Origin: Triatoma infestans | Taxonomy: Eukaryota > Arthropoda > Insecta > Hemiptera > Reduviidae | Reading direction: 5' to 3' | DNA length: 64,000 bases | Assembly: GCA_011037195.1 (NCBI GenBank) | Contig: JAAEAF010003531.1 | Span: 1-64,000, forward strand | Part shown: one piece after another, positions 10,368-21,794 of the stretch | Layout of the letters: the number at the start of each line of letters is the position of its first letter | Position numbering within the stretch: the stretch's first letter is position 1 | Made by a program: the position numbers and the translations under genes | The notes under the pieces: model-generated | What the model saw: the letters and a program-made list of their open reading frames with translations, nothing else | What the model was told of the DNA's origin: nothing | Database searches by the model: none

Positions 10368-11760
10368 ACATTTATAATCTTATAATTTTATTTTTTAAAT
10401 AATGTTTTTTTGAGTTGATGAAATCAATTTTAAAACCCCATAGTTACTAATCTATTGATATTCTTAACTTGAGCGCAAAATTAAATTTATGTTTAAAATT
10501 TAATTTTAAGCAAATTCGTTTCTAGTAAAACAGTGTTATTAGCATAATGGGCGATTGCTGAATATACTGGATTGAGCACAGAAGTATTCTATTGACTGTG
10601 TACAAATCCATCCTAAAAAAAAAAATTGGCCCTGAACGAATATCTTATAAAAGTGTGCCTTTTATTAATTGTATTTTTGGATGTATCTGTATTTTTTCTA
10701 ATTATTTTTTCTAGTACATAGAGCACGGATATATTTTTTTTTTTACTGTCTGTTATATTTTTATATATAAGTGGGTCATATGGTCAGGGAGAGTAGGTGA
10801 GTGTATATTACTCACCTGATGGGCTTCTGTTTTGGAGGGAGAAATATTTAGTAATGTTAGTCAACATCTTAGTTGAGATAGAGAATAACAGCTAGCCAAC
10901 AAATATTGAACGTACCGCCAGACTTAGAGTTCTTGTTTTAAATATACTATGAAAATGGAATACTGACCTAGCCCCTAACGTCCTTCTGTTCTAATATAAT
11001 TTGCTAATACATCTTCTTCTTTGTTTCACTTGTCAATCTTCTTGATTTTTGTTTTTCCCTCTTTTGTCTTTATTCTTCTATTTTGTTATTATATATTTAT
11101 AAACCTAATAATCTTTTTTTTAAAAAAAAAAAATAAATAAATTGGGATACAGCAAATAATCTAATAGTTTGAATACTGTTTAAGAAAATAATGCAGTTCA
11201 GTTTATTTATACTGATGAATTTTGTCATAAATACCCATTTTCATGTTGTCGATAAAAATTCTTTACTAAGGAAATCAGTAGACCTAGTTTTTATATTAAT
11301 TCTTGATGTAAGAGGTTTAATGCTGAAGCATTTTATTAGTTATCGGCTAAAAGTTGCATAATATTGATTTTTCTAGATTTCTATCAATAAATTTATCAGT
11401 TAACTATTAGGAGTATCTGGGGCCTGTTCTGAAGGAAAGAGTATAATAGACAGGCGTATCTTTGTTATTAAATAACCACATTATATCAGCACAGCCTATA
11501 TAAATTCTATGCACAGTCTATGACGATAGATAGGTGATTGGTGATATATATACTAAGTGCAGCTTATAGTGAAAACCATTCAAAGTAATAAAATGTTAAA
11601 TGAAATGTTTCAAAAAAAGTATTCACAGCTAATATTTGAAGCTCCTTGCATTTTAAAATGTGATTTTCCCAAAATTTTGATTTTTTTTTTTTAAGGCCAA
11701 TAAATATTGTGGCAAGCTGGCAAAAATATTGATTTGGGAATCATATGTTATTTAAAAAAT
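10368..11760. other. AT-rich, no recognised feature
   Basis: No gene, RNA or repeat termini that I can support. A T/A homopolymer-rich block lies near 11040-11140. Confidence 0.5.
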
Positions 11761-12773
11761 CTGGTGTGAAACACTCACACAACTTTCTCTTACTCCAGTT
11801 TTCAAAATAATTTTAATACACTAATTTTATTTATTGTTTGTGTACCAAATTTGATGAAATTCATTGTAGTTCGTCGAAATCAATCTAAAAACAAAATTTT
11901 TCAGTGAAAGCGCACTTCCGGTTTACTAATTTTTTTGAAACTCGGAATTTTGGCCATCTATTTATTTCTAATTAATTTTGTTTTTGCATGGTAGGATTGT
12001 ATAATCAACTATGATAGCACTTTAAAGAAAAATATAACTCCATCCCTCCCCCAAAAGCCCCCTTAAATACCTTCAGGAAAAATATTTCAAATAAAAGTTG
12101 TAGCTCTATATAATGTATAATTCACATTCCTAGTTTAAAAAAAAAAAAAAATCATTCTAGCCGTTTTTGAGAAAATACAAGAAACCTGAAAAATATCGTA
12201 CATTTCAGTAAAAAACGCACTTCCGGTCATCCGATTTTTTATTTAATTCTAATAATATTATTTAGATGACAGAATTGTGTAATAAACTGAAATAGCACTT
12301 TAGAGGAAAATCTAACCCCAACCCTCCACCAAAAGTGCATTTAAATGAATTTTTCCAGAGATGTGTTTTAAATAAAAGTTATAGGTCTTTGTACGTGTAG
12401 TTGATACACTAAGTTTAATGAAAATCGTCGGAGCCATTTTTGAGAAAATCGCAAGAAATTAAAAAAAACATTAAGTAAAGTGGTACATCCGGTTGAGGAA
12501 TTTTGACCGCTGACGTACTGTCGGATCCCATGATATAATAACTAAATGGAATATCAAGTTTGAACTTTCTACGATTTTTCGTTTTTGAGCTATGCTGTCC
12601 ACATACACACACGCGCGCACACACACACCCACACACAGACCATTTGCTGAAAACCACTTTTTGGATTCAGGGGACCTCAAAACGGATATTTCCGGTGAAA
12701 ACTTGATATCGAAAATTTGGCACGATTACAATACTTCCTTTTACTCGTAAGAGAAGCAGTAAGAGAAAGTAAA
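11761..12773 (+). mobile_element. HINE-like repeat, full length
   Basis: Complete copy, about 1 kb. The left end CTGGTGTGAAACACTCACAC can form a GTGTGA/TCACAC hairpin with a 5-base loop. The subterminal repeat ACTTTCTCTTACTCC follows. Two similar modules (CACTTCCGGT boxes at 11909 and 12221) and a partial third (CATCCGGTTGAGG, 12485) follow, then an AC-rich microsatellite (12603-12633), and the right end with the inverted subterminal repeat AGTAAGAGAAAGTAAAA. There is no coding frame of substance. Flanks on both sides are A runs. Confidence 0.85.
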
Positions 12774-13795
12774 AAGACTGTAAGTGGAAAAAACGATTTT
12801 GAGAATTGAATTGTATTTGATCTCAGTTAGTATTGTTTTGTGGTATTCGCTCGATATGCTCTGGGTAATTGAAATCTAAGTTGGATTGCGTCAGTTAGTG
12901 GTATGTATTATTTTGATGTAGCGTCAGCTGGAGTATTTTTGATTGGTTGGCTAATTAATATTAGAATTTTGGTAATTTGTTTTTTATTAGTTTTTAAAAT
13001 AATTAGCAATTCATCACTTTGTTGATGACTAGAATTAAAAAGACATTAATATATTTTCCAAGATAAAACAACATAAATAATTGAATAAATATAAAACAAT
13101 ATTTATATAAAAAATATTTTTATAAATTATATATATATATATATATATAATTACAAAAGCAAACAAAAAGGAAGATTGCCAGGACATGATAAATCCATTC
13201 TAAGTTTCTATTTCAGTCTAATGAACCAAGCAAAGCATTAGGATTGAATTCTTCAGAACTTGACAAGGCTTTTAACCCTGTAAGGCATGCATTATTTAAC
13301 TCCAGGTGTTAGTTTTTAAATTTCTGTCTGGATTTTTATTTTCATAACTAAAAAATATTAAATTTTATCTAAGTGTACACACACGTTAGGCAGGTATTTT
13401 TATACTATAAAGCTAAAATTAGCATGAATGTTTATACTGGAAAGTCATAATTGAATAATTTTCATAATCCAAGATATAAATTAGATATTGTTTTAAAACA
13501 TGAATACTAATGCCTCAAATATCAATACAGTGTTGTTTCAACTTTAGAAAATAACATTATCCTGAAGAAGCTTATTGTAATATATGGGCGAAACATCGGT
13601 TTATAAGAAACCACTGAGAATTCTCTTCCCGAACACCGAGTGTTTTAGAGAATAAAAAAAATAACAGCCAGTTCGACAATTACTAATTAAGAAAGCATAC
13701 ATCTTTAAATCGTTAGTGTTCAGTTTTATTCTAATAAAATAATGTTCAAATTATTTTCACTAATGTTTTGATGGGTTGTTCAATAATATAAAAAA
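12774..13795. other. Non-coding stretch with (AT)n microsatellite
   Basis: An (AT)n tract lies at about 13129-13149. Near 13561 there is a hammerhead-box-like string that does not fold (see rejected list). No gene. Confidence 0.5.
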
Positions 13796-13847
13796 ATTTG
13801 ACACGATTACAATACTTCCTCTCTTACTAGGAGTAAGAGATAGTAAA
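13796..13847 (+). mobile_element. HINE-like repeat, right terminus only
   Basis: A 52-base fragment identical in layout to the right end of full copies: TTTGACACGATTACAATACT followed by the palindromic CTCTTACTAGGAGTAAGAG and GTAAAA. Confidence 0.75.
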
Positions 13848-13999
13848 AGGAATTTAAAAATCATTTAATTAGTAAAGTCAGGACCTCAACTACTTATTAT
13901 ATATATGGTAAATAAAAATTTGATCTGGGAGAAAATAATTATATATGTGATAAATATAATATGAAGGTAATAAAAGTTATAATTAAATTAAGAGGGCAG

Positions 14000-14521
14000 C
14001 TATTTATTAAAACTGAAGTGTAACATTACTAGGCCAACAGAAACTCATACTTGTACAATGTGCAATAGTGGAGCCGTACAAGATACTCTGCACTATATAG
14101 GTGGTTGTTCGGCGTTAAGGGAATTCCGGTTGAGATGGTTGGGCAAGTCTACTCTGCCTATAGAAGAGTGTATAAGAGGTATCTGAATCGCAAAAACTGG
14201 GTAGACTTGTATAATTATCATATTAGAGCCTGGAATTATAGATTATTTTTAATAGGAGAGTTTTAATACTTGAACCTTGATCACTTAAATTAATAGCCTC
14301 CTTTATTTTATTTGTAATTTGTTTTTTTGTAATAATGAGGAGATACTATTTTTATTTTGTAAGTTTATTTCGGTTTTGTTCTGTAACTTTAATGTAGTAT
14401 AATGAAACTCTGCTGATGGACTAGTTTCCTTGCATTGTGTTATTTTCTAGAAATTGTTTACAAAAGCTGTGTATTTAATTTATAAATAAAGCACCTTATT
14501 ATTATTATTATTATTATTATT
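14000..14521 (+). mobile_element. LINE 3' end with zinc knuckle and (TTA)n tail
   Basis: From about 14050 the plus strand reads CTMCNSGAVQDTLHYIGGC, a C-x2-C-x9-H-x4-C knuckle, followed by SALREFRLRWLGKSTLPIEE, then a broken frame ending in YNYHIRAWNYRLFLIGEF and a stop near 14267. A ~230-bp 3' untranslated part ends at a (TTA)n tract, 14497-14521, typical of I-group LINE tails. It is 5' truncated, as most LINE insertions are. Confidence 0.75.
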
Positions 14522-15699
14522 TTCACTATATATAAGAGTTGATTATCACTTCTAATTAAAATTCCAGTATATATATATTTTTTTTTTGTTCAAGTCCAAG
14601 CATGAATCTTCTTAGCAATAGGCCAGTTTTTTCCAAATGAAATATTAATAAGTCTAATTGAATATTCCTCACATTTTCCCTCAAAAATTATTATTATACA
14701 TATATCTAAAAATTCGTACGGTATTTCGCTTTAAAATGGTTCGCTATATTATACTCTGACCTAATCCAGTGATAAATTCTATGTTGTTTTAAAACATGGA
14801 TACTAAATGAATTGACAATATCATAATATATTTGTCGACTAGAAAAGATTTTTTTTCGAACACAATATTCAAAAATTATTCAAATCTTATAATTTATATA
14901 GCATTTCCTTTTGAGCTAAAATGTTGACCAGCACATTTTGTACACAAAAAATATCTCGCTAGTCCCCCCCCCCGTATTCTCAGTTCAGATATTTTTAAAT
15001 GCTCAATACCAGTAGTCTTATAAGAATAAGAAAACTTTAAAAATAAGAAATTCCATCTAATTCAGCGATTTTGAAAATGTTATCATTTCTTGGAAATAAT
15101 TTGCAAAACTAATATAGCAAAGCATAAAAACACAAACACACAAAAAGCAAAACAACCGTTATAGCTATAAACATTGTCAGTATGATTATGTCAAAACAAA
15201 ACAAAAATGTTAATATTTAAAAGGGAGTTGAAAAAGGAGAGAAGGGGGTATTTGTTTATAATAATGATGGTGTAATATTTGTTAAGTAAGTCTGGCTAGT
15301 TTGGAATAATATACACAGACGAGATTTAACTACACTATAGTTAGCCTCATTTCCGGGATCGGGACGACGACATATTACACTTAAACAAGAAATAAGGATA
15401 TGCTAGTAGTATATAGTGTATATACAAAATGACAGATGAAAAATGATTCTCAGGTCTTTTTTAAAATACAAACATAATTTTTTTTTTTTTTTTTTTTGAG
15501 AGAGAGAGAGAGCAAGGATTTGAACACACAGCTCTGTAATTACTATATTTATAATTAACAGTTGGAAAAGAAAAGTATCTAACATTTAGTCTTAATAGCT
15601 TTTAGTTATATTATCAGTAATAAACTGGAATGGACAGGGATTATATTCACAGTTTTGTACTAACTGGAGCATAACTATACCGTAAATATAATTTAATAA
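14522..15699. other. AT-rich, no recognised feature
   Basis: C run at 14965, T run plus (GA)n at 15481-15513. No gene or repeat termini seen. Confidence 0.5.
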
Positions 15700-15787
15700 T
15701 CATCAGAGACATTTTCCGTGGTAGCCAGCTTCATTTTGTGGTCATCGACCGGTTTTTGGGCGTTCGCCCATCTTCATCATACTTTTG
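15700..15787 (-). mobile_element. Penelope-like foldback arm, degraded
   Basis: One arm of the foldback family seen at 24858 and 52220: CATCAGAGACATTTTCCGTG through CGACCGG to CGCCCATCTTCAT. The hammerhead-like core has lost two key positions (CTGA is ATGA, GAAA is AAAA), so it is not expected to be active. Confidence 0.7.
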
Positions 15788-15847
15788 CCTACATATATCG
15801 AAAACTGTTTATAATTGATGTGAAGTACCTATTATATTTAATAATTT

Positions 15848-16120
15848 TACACCAAGTTTAAAGAAAAATCATTGGAGTCGTTTTCAAGAAACATTTACGT
15901 AGTAATATATCGATTTTTTTTTTTTTCAACTAACAGATTTCGGCCAGAACTTCGAAAATTTGGATTTTCTGGAATTTTTCGAGTTTGAGCCAAGGCAGTT
16001 CATATATGGATATAAAGTGCATAGGGCATGTAGTCATAGAGAACAATATAATTTTCGTTGAAAACTTAAATCAGTAGTCTGTCATATCTTGAAACTTCCT
16101 CTTATAAGCGCGCAGGGGCT
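15848..16120 (+). mobile_element. HINE-like repeat fragment, divergent
   Basis: Keeps the order AAGTTTAAAGAAAAATCATT, TTTTTCGAGTTTGAGC, GTTGAAAACTTAA and ACTTCCTCTTATAAG seen in the right half of full copies, but with many differences. Confidence 0.45.
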
Positions 16121-16672
16121 TCCTCTGATGGGCAATATTTGACCAATATTAGGTTACTAGGTGGAATTGATCCAACCTATACCTTTTTTACCGTGAGCCT
16201 AATGGAGGAGATACGGACGGATGGTTGATGGAAGTGATGTAGAGGACATTTTTGTAATACTGTCAGTCGGCAATGTATTTGAAGTGCCCAAAATAAATAT
16301 TCATAGATATTTCAAGAAAATCCATCTTAATTATACTTATTATCTTCAATTAAATAAGAATAATTAATGCAATAAGTTTTAAATATTAAATCTTTGAATT
16401 TAAAATAATCGCTAGTTAAAAAACTAAAAAAAAAAAAACAATTGAACATATATAAAGGAGTGATTTATATAGAGCCTTAGTAAATTTATTTTTAGATATA
16501 TGTCCCTATGCTAGATATTTCCGTTGCATTTCAAACACATGAAACATTAAATTATATTTAATTATAATATATAAAATTCATGGTTATTTTATTTTTATTT
16601 TGAAAACCTTAAATTTTGCCTTTTTTTTTTTTTTTTAAATTACTTCATGTGCTTTGTAGATTCATTTTAAAC
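16121..16672. other. AT-rich, no recognised feature
   Basis: Nothing supported. A and T homopolymers at 16426 and 16621. Confidence 0.5.
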
Positions 16673-17030
16673 TTAAAATACGGCCCAAGTTTGATAGAAT
16701 ATAATAGTATCAGAAGAGGTTCTTGATATCAATTTGATGGTTAGCTTTCTCTCATTGCTAGAGACAGTCTGGGGACAAGAGAGAATGTCTGTCGAAGTTG
16801 AGGACCATTCCCCATTGTAATGGGCGTGATAAAGGGTGTAATGCATAGTTGACATGCGCTTGAAGGCATAGTTTAGTGGTGGGTTTGATATTAGAACTAT
16901 TGCATCCAGCTTATTGAATTTGCTAGCGATTGGTAGCATTAAATCAACGGGAATGACAAACATACAAACATAAAGAAGAGGAACTGAGGGTAGAGGCTCA
17001 ACCACAAGTAAAAGGGACGGACTTTTCTAT
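16673..17030 (-). pseudogene. Possible AIMP2-like exon, copy 1
   Basis: A 110-residue open frame on the minus strand. It contains IASKFNKLDAIVLISNPPLN, MHYTLYHAHYNGEWSSTSTD and RKLTIKLISRTSSDT. The order of an IV-I-NP-PL segment, an H-x-H segment about 25 residues later and a hydrophobic LTIKLI strand resembles the start of the GST-like domain of AIMP2 (p38), a scaffold of the multi-tRNA-synthetase complex. The similarity is weak and from memory of the family pattern. A second, inverted copy at 18135-18330 shares GGTTGAGCCT, SKFNKLD and the following stretch, so both derive from one source. It could instead be an unrelated gene fragment. Confidence 0.35.
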
Positions 17031-17659
17031 CGAGAGAGATAATATTTTCAACCTTCAACAAGGGAACGCTACTTCTTTCTTTTGTTTAACTGTAAAGACC
17101 TTGCAGTGTTTTTTGCTTTAATTAATATACCAGTGAATCGTGAGTGTAGTTCAATTATCTAACTCTCATCATACACAAAAATCTATTACATTAGTATTGC
17201 ATGTTTTAACAACATTCGCCATGAGTATTTCACCCAGATTTTTTTTAATTGTATTAAGCGATTTTACAAAATGTGCAGCTTCCCTAGGCCATCTCCATTC
17301 TAATGTATATAATTTATTATATTCACAAATTCCATTAATATTCACTGCATTGTAACAAATCAGATTAGCAGTGTATAGTTGTGATTATTTTTTTTCTCCT
17401 TACTTGAAAGTTATTTTTAGCTGATAGGTATAACTTCTTTTTTCCAGTGTTTCATAACTTTTTTTTAAATTTTTTTTTTAACTAATAACCCACTTTCCTG
17501 GATACTTTCTTTGGTTTTTAAGCGGAATGCCTCCCTCTCTTAAGCAAATATGCTATAAAAGATTTGATTTTTGCGTTCGATTGAATTATTAGATTTGTGT
17601 AATTAAAAATAATTTTTGTGAAGCACACTGCCTAAAAATAATGAAACAGACAAGAAAGA
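17031..17659. other. Spacer between the two inverted AIMP2-like copies
   Basis: T-rich with two long T runs (17460-17480). The open frame at 17140-17355 shows no known motif. Confidence 0.4.
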
Positions 17660-18350
17660 AAATATCTTAAGAAATTAAGCGACCTCAAACGAAAGCTAAA
17701 GGAAGTAAATATTGTGAAAACTGGAAGACTAAAGTGTTGAGAATTAAAAAAAAAAAAAGAAGAAGAAAGACAGAGATCGCAAAGTCATGATCTCAGCTAC
17801 AGACCAAAACTAATGACTTTAAATATCTTGTAGCACACCTGAAGGAACTGTCAAGACAGTACGCCAAATAAAGAACCCAAAGAATGAAAATACTTCATAT
17901 AGAAAACATGTTAGAAGATGATTTGACTTCCTACGTATTACCACAGTACATTCGCCAAGTTAGCCATGGAGCTTGAAGAAAGATCCTATTTGTTCCTCTT
18001 ATGTGGTGAAGCTAATCTAAGGCAGAGTTTAAAATTGGCTAAATCTTTTCAATAAGCGAATATCACTGCAAGGCCGTTTCGGAATTCTAAATAAAATTTT
18101 TTCCTTGATAAGATTATTAAAATATCATTTACAGATTTCTGGTTGAGCCTACACCTCAATTCCCCCTGCTCTCTATGTCTATGATATCAATCGCCAGCAA
18201 ATTCAATAAGCTAGATTCAATAGTAGTAGCATCAAGGCGCCAGGATTAAACCTCTAAGCGCAGGTCAACTACGTTTATAGCCTCTTTCACATCCACTACA
18301 ATGTATTGGTGACGAATGTGGTTCAGCTTTCACAGTTGATCTTCCTTTTG
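17660..18350 (+). pseudogene. Possible AIMP2-like gene fragment, copy 2, with intron remnant
   Basis: Near 17662, with one frame change, the plus strand reads KENILR then KLSDLKRKLKEVNIVKTG, a short coiled-coil-like segment like the one ahead of the GST-like domain in AIMP2. Further stops follow. At 18135 a polypyrimidine/AG acceptor-like sequence (ATATCATTTACAG) precedes TTCTGGTTGAGCCTACACC and IASKFNKLDSIVVAS, matching copy 1 on the other strand. The retained acceptor suggests duplication of genomic DNA, not retroposition. Multiple stops make it non-functional. Identity with AIMP2 is a weak inference. Confidence 0.33.
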
Positions 18351-18659
18351 TATGTGAACCGCTCTCTGCGTAGTAGTAAGAGAAATTGAATAAAGCCGAT
18401 AATCTGGAGGCTAGTCACTAGATGAACTTTTTTGGGGTGTAAAGTTCTCCATTAAAACTCTCTTCTTCTTTCTCAGTACATCGCATTATTCTGACATATA
18501 AATTAGAAATAGTGAGCTCGTTTGTTCTTGTCCTCGTTTCACCATAACCAACCATCATTTCCTTTTATCAGTACACTAACTAATGTTTAATTGAGGTGGT
18601 GCTTTCATATAATAAATGAAGGTGGTGGTAGATTATTTACATTATAGCGCCTTAAAAAA

Positions 18660-18920
18660 CTTTGTACCTTGAAGCGTTACAAATGTAAAGAAAAATTGAT
18701 GGAGTACTTTTCGAGAAAATTAAAAAAAAAAAAAATCTACATTCTGTAACAAGCATTTCCGGTTAACCGATTTTCTTCAAAAGCGGCAACTCTAGCTGAA
18801 ATTTTAATATCTTATATTTATCGTAGAACCATACATTAATACTGAAATGGCACTTTGTAGAAAGCCTAAGTTTACTATTCCGCGAGAACCTCCAAAAAAA
18901 AGTCAGTCCTCATAGAAAAA
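18660..18920 (+). mobile_element. HINE-like repeat fragment
   Basis: Contains GCATTTCCGGTTAACCGATT, the GAACCATACATTAATACTGA segment and the GGCACTTTGTAGA segment of a module, without either end. Confidence 0.6.
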
Positions 18921-19379
18921 TGTTTCACACATAAGGTGTACATATTTATGTGAATAGATGAGGTGTGACCCCGTTGTGGAAGATAAATTTTATTTTTGTG
19001 TTGGGCGCCAGGCAGTGTAAAACTACCGCGATAAGGTATAACTAACCGGATCCACAAAAAAATGGGCACTTAATTGTACGCGCTTTCGGCTTACTCAGGG
19101 TGAGAGGGCGGGTCCCCTTCTTCTCTATCTTTCCCTGTGTGTGTGTCTCTCTCTCTACAACACCACAAGGGTTGACGCTGAAATAAGGCTCTACTATGTG
19201 TTAATAACAAAGTAAAATTCTTTATTTATACAGAAAATAGCAATTATATGTAAAGCAAATCAAATTGAATAACAATGCAAAAAAGTAATCATAGACAAAT
19301 ATTAAAGTAAATGTCTTAAATTAGAATTTCTTACTTCTAAGTAACTAAAATAAAATACAAATAGATATAAATATATTTA
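18921..19379. other. No recognised feature
   Basis: A short (GT)/(TC) run lies near 19137-19156. No gene seen. Confidence 0.45.
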
Positions 19380-20045
19380 GTTTTATGTAGTACGTACGTA
19401 TGTAGCGGTAGGCGGAAGGAAAGCGTGAATATCAGTATTAAATGTTAATAACTATATGACACTGATCACTAGTGTAATGTAATTGGTGTGAGAAGTGTTG
19501 TACTAGTGTAGTAGTAGTAGTTTGTACAGCACGAGCGGTTTAGTAAAGGGCTTGTGTGTATGTTTGAGATAGAGATAGAAGTATTAAGGAATAATCAAGA
19601 GATCACACTGTTTTTAAAATAAATATATTCTCTAAGTAAATTTAATTTCTTTTCAATGACACAATTATTATGTTTATAAAATCAATTATTTATCTAGATT
19701 AAATGCAAAGCTCTTATGTTTTAACTTAAACTGGCACTGATGTCTACTCGTAGAATGTCTAGTTCAGACTATTCTTGTTTGAAAGCAGAATGCAGACTGT
19801 CCTAAAAGAATGCCTTCTCTTGTTAGTAAAAATCTTCCCCTGAGAGAAGGGGTGAAAAGAAAGCTACCAAAGTTCTGTGAACGCTAAAAGACAAAGCTAA
19901 CCAGGTCCTTTGAACTCTTTCTGTAACTGTAGTCTTCTACCTGTGTGTACCCTTTTTGCCAGCGAATGTGCATTTTTCTCTCAAATAAAATAGATATAAT
20001 ATCTATAATTCTGGCATCCATCATACTAGTGTGATGGATGCAAGA
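19380..20045 (+). repeat. Uncharacterised interspersed repeat, copy 1
   Basis: The stretch from GTACAGCACGAGCGGTTTAG (near 19525) to GCAGACTGTCCTAAAAGAAT (near 19805) matches, in reverse, 47640-48000. Both copies contain an AATAAATATATT motif after ATCAAGAGATCA/GCAAGAGATCA and the segment AGATTAAATG...GGCACTGA. There is no coding frame. LTR-like features (polyadenylation-type motif) are present but neither TG..CA ends nor a duplicated target could be fixed. Confidence 0.5.
20012..20040. repeat. Near-perfect palindrome
   Basis: GCATCCATCA and TGATGGATGC form a 10-bp stem around TACTAGTG. It sits about 20 bp after a second imperfect palindrome ATAGATATAATATCTAT, at the end of the uncharacterised repeat. 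Confidence 0.6.
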
Positions 20046-21792
20046 AACTTGAAATAATATTAAATTATAAATAAATCAAAATTAAGAAAAAGATTGACAT
20101 TCCCTTGCAAAAGGACAAGACCAGGTATACAAGTCCAGTTACTCGTACGGTTCAAGAACAATTATGGCATTGTACTACCCCTTCTTCTCACAGGGGAGGA
20201 ATTGAAGAAACAAAGAGAAAAGGTATTTTAAGACAGACTTGTGCTACGAATCAAGGTGGAAACATATACCAGTATTACGTTATAAAAAATTATTATAAGC
20301 TATTGTGATTTTCAAAGTACTTAATTTCTCTTAGATAATTAAGTTAATCAACCAGTGTGTTCTCCAAAACGGTTTTTTTTTTTTTTGAAAGCCACTATAA
20401 CTAAGGCCAATAGCAACTAGCACCATCTATCAGCTCATTATGGAATTAAAATAGAATCTGGTTACGGAGGATACACGAAGTTTGAAGAAAATCATGAAAA
20501 AAGTTTTTATTAAAAAACATTCTGTAAAAGTCACATTCCGCAAGGGGGGGGGGTGTTTGATTTTGTACGAACATGTCAGATGCGATGATGATGATGATTA
20601 AATAGAATATAAAGTTTGAAATTACTGCAGTTTTCCGATTTTTGAAATATTTTGTATCTAAAAACTTGTATTTCCAAGTGAAAACTCAATATCAAAATAA
20701 GACAAAATCTTAGAGCAATTATGAAAAAGTGAAATTATAAATATATATATATACACGTATGTGTGTTTGTGGAGGTAAAAAAAAAAAAGATGTTGAATTG
20801 AAAAGAATAAAATAAGTATAGTATTGTTGGACAAGTTGAAATATTCTCTCAGTGTGTTGTATAGTTCGACCTTGGTCCTGTAATATCCTGGAGTCTATTT
20901 GCGACCACTCCAAACTATCTTACTACTTCATCCCTTGTCTGGGAATGCAGTAATCACTACTCGTTGCTCTTCTTGTTCCTTCCTCCCTTACAACTACTAC
21001 TATTCACAATATACACTAGGTACCGCCAGTTAATTGTAGTAGTGCCACTATTTTAACTCTTATTGCATTCCAGTTTATTACCATCTGCTAAAATACTAAA
21101 TCGTTTACTAAATATATTTACTTTTTAATCTAAATAAAATGTTTTATTAATTTTATAAATAACTTAAAAAAAAAAAAAAGTCATTTCAACTTGTTATATA
21201 AATTGTAAAACAGTTATATAAATGACGCAGTCTTGGTTAAAAAAGCTTGAATGATATTCAGTATTATGAATAAAAATAACAACATTAAGGCTAAAATTAG
21301 GTATGTTATTCAATGAGTCATTTTTATAATTTAGAAAATTGCATTATATAGTTTCACACTTTTTTTTCTCTCTCTAAGGCTATTTTTAGAAAATGAATCT
21401 TTTTTTGAATATTGCAGATATTTAATTTGGAAATATATCTCTGCACAGGTGTGTGTGTAATCTTGAGAAAAAAATTTTTATCACCACATAATATTTAAAT
21501 TTTAAAGAAATCCATTCAGTCGGTAATTTTTTTTTTACTTAAATATTTACTCTTTTCTTTTTAATTAACATACTCTCCTCTATAAATCCCTTATTAAGGA
21601 GAAACATTAAATATTGTCAGATTTTCAAAATGTATTTTTTCACCTGAAATACATGTTTTAAAGTACTCCTGATTATCTTTTAGTTTTTCTAAGGCTTGCT
21701 AAGAGGGGAAGTATGGCATGGCGATCGTTCCAAATTTTCTAAAATGAATTTACAGCGGTAAAAATATTTAAAATAGTTTTTAATGAATGTTC
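20046..21792. other. Mostly unassigned; one HINE-like fragment
   Basis: 20465-20700 shows degraded HINE-like sequence (AAGTTTGAAGAAAATCATG, TCACATTCCGCAAG, AAACTCAATATC). A (GAT)n run is at 20583-20598. The 67-residue open frame at 20105 has no recognisable motif. Confidence 0.4.
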
Positions 21793-21794
21793 TA

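Noticed and set aside
12415..12680. Open frames with Cys/Val-rich runs at the AC microsatellites (also 26142-26454, 41726-42040, 30640-30882)
   Set aside because: They translate (CA)n/(TG)n tracts inside HINE-like repeats or microsatellites; no protein features.
13561..13610. Third hammerhead-like motif (CTGAAGA ... GGGCGAAAC)
   Set aside because: The segment between the boxes does not form stem II, and the CCGG palindrome is absent.
17140..17355. 71-residue frame between the AIMP2-like copies
   Set aside because: No motif on either strand and not shared between the two copies.
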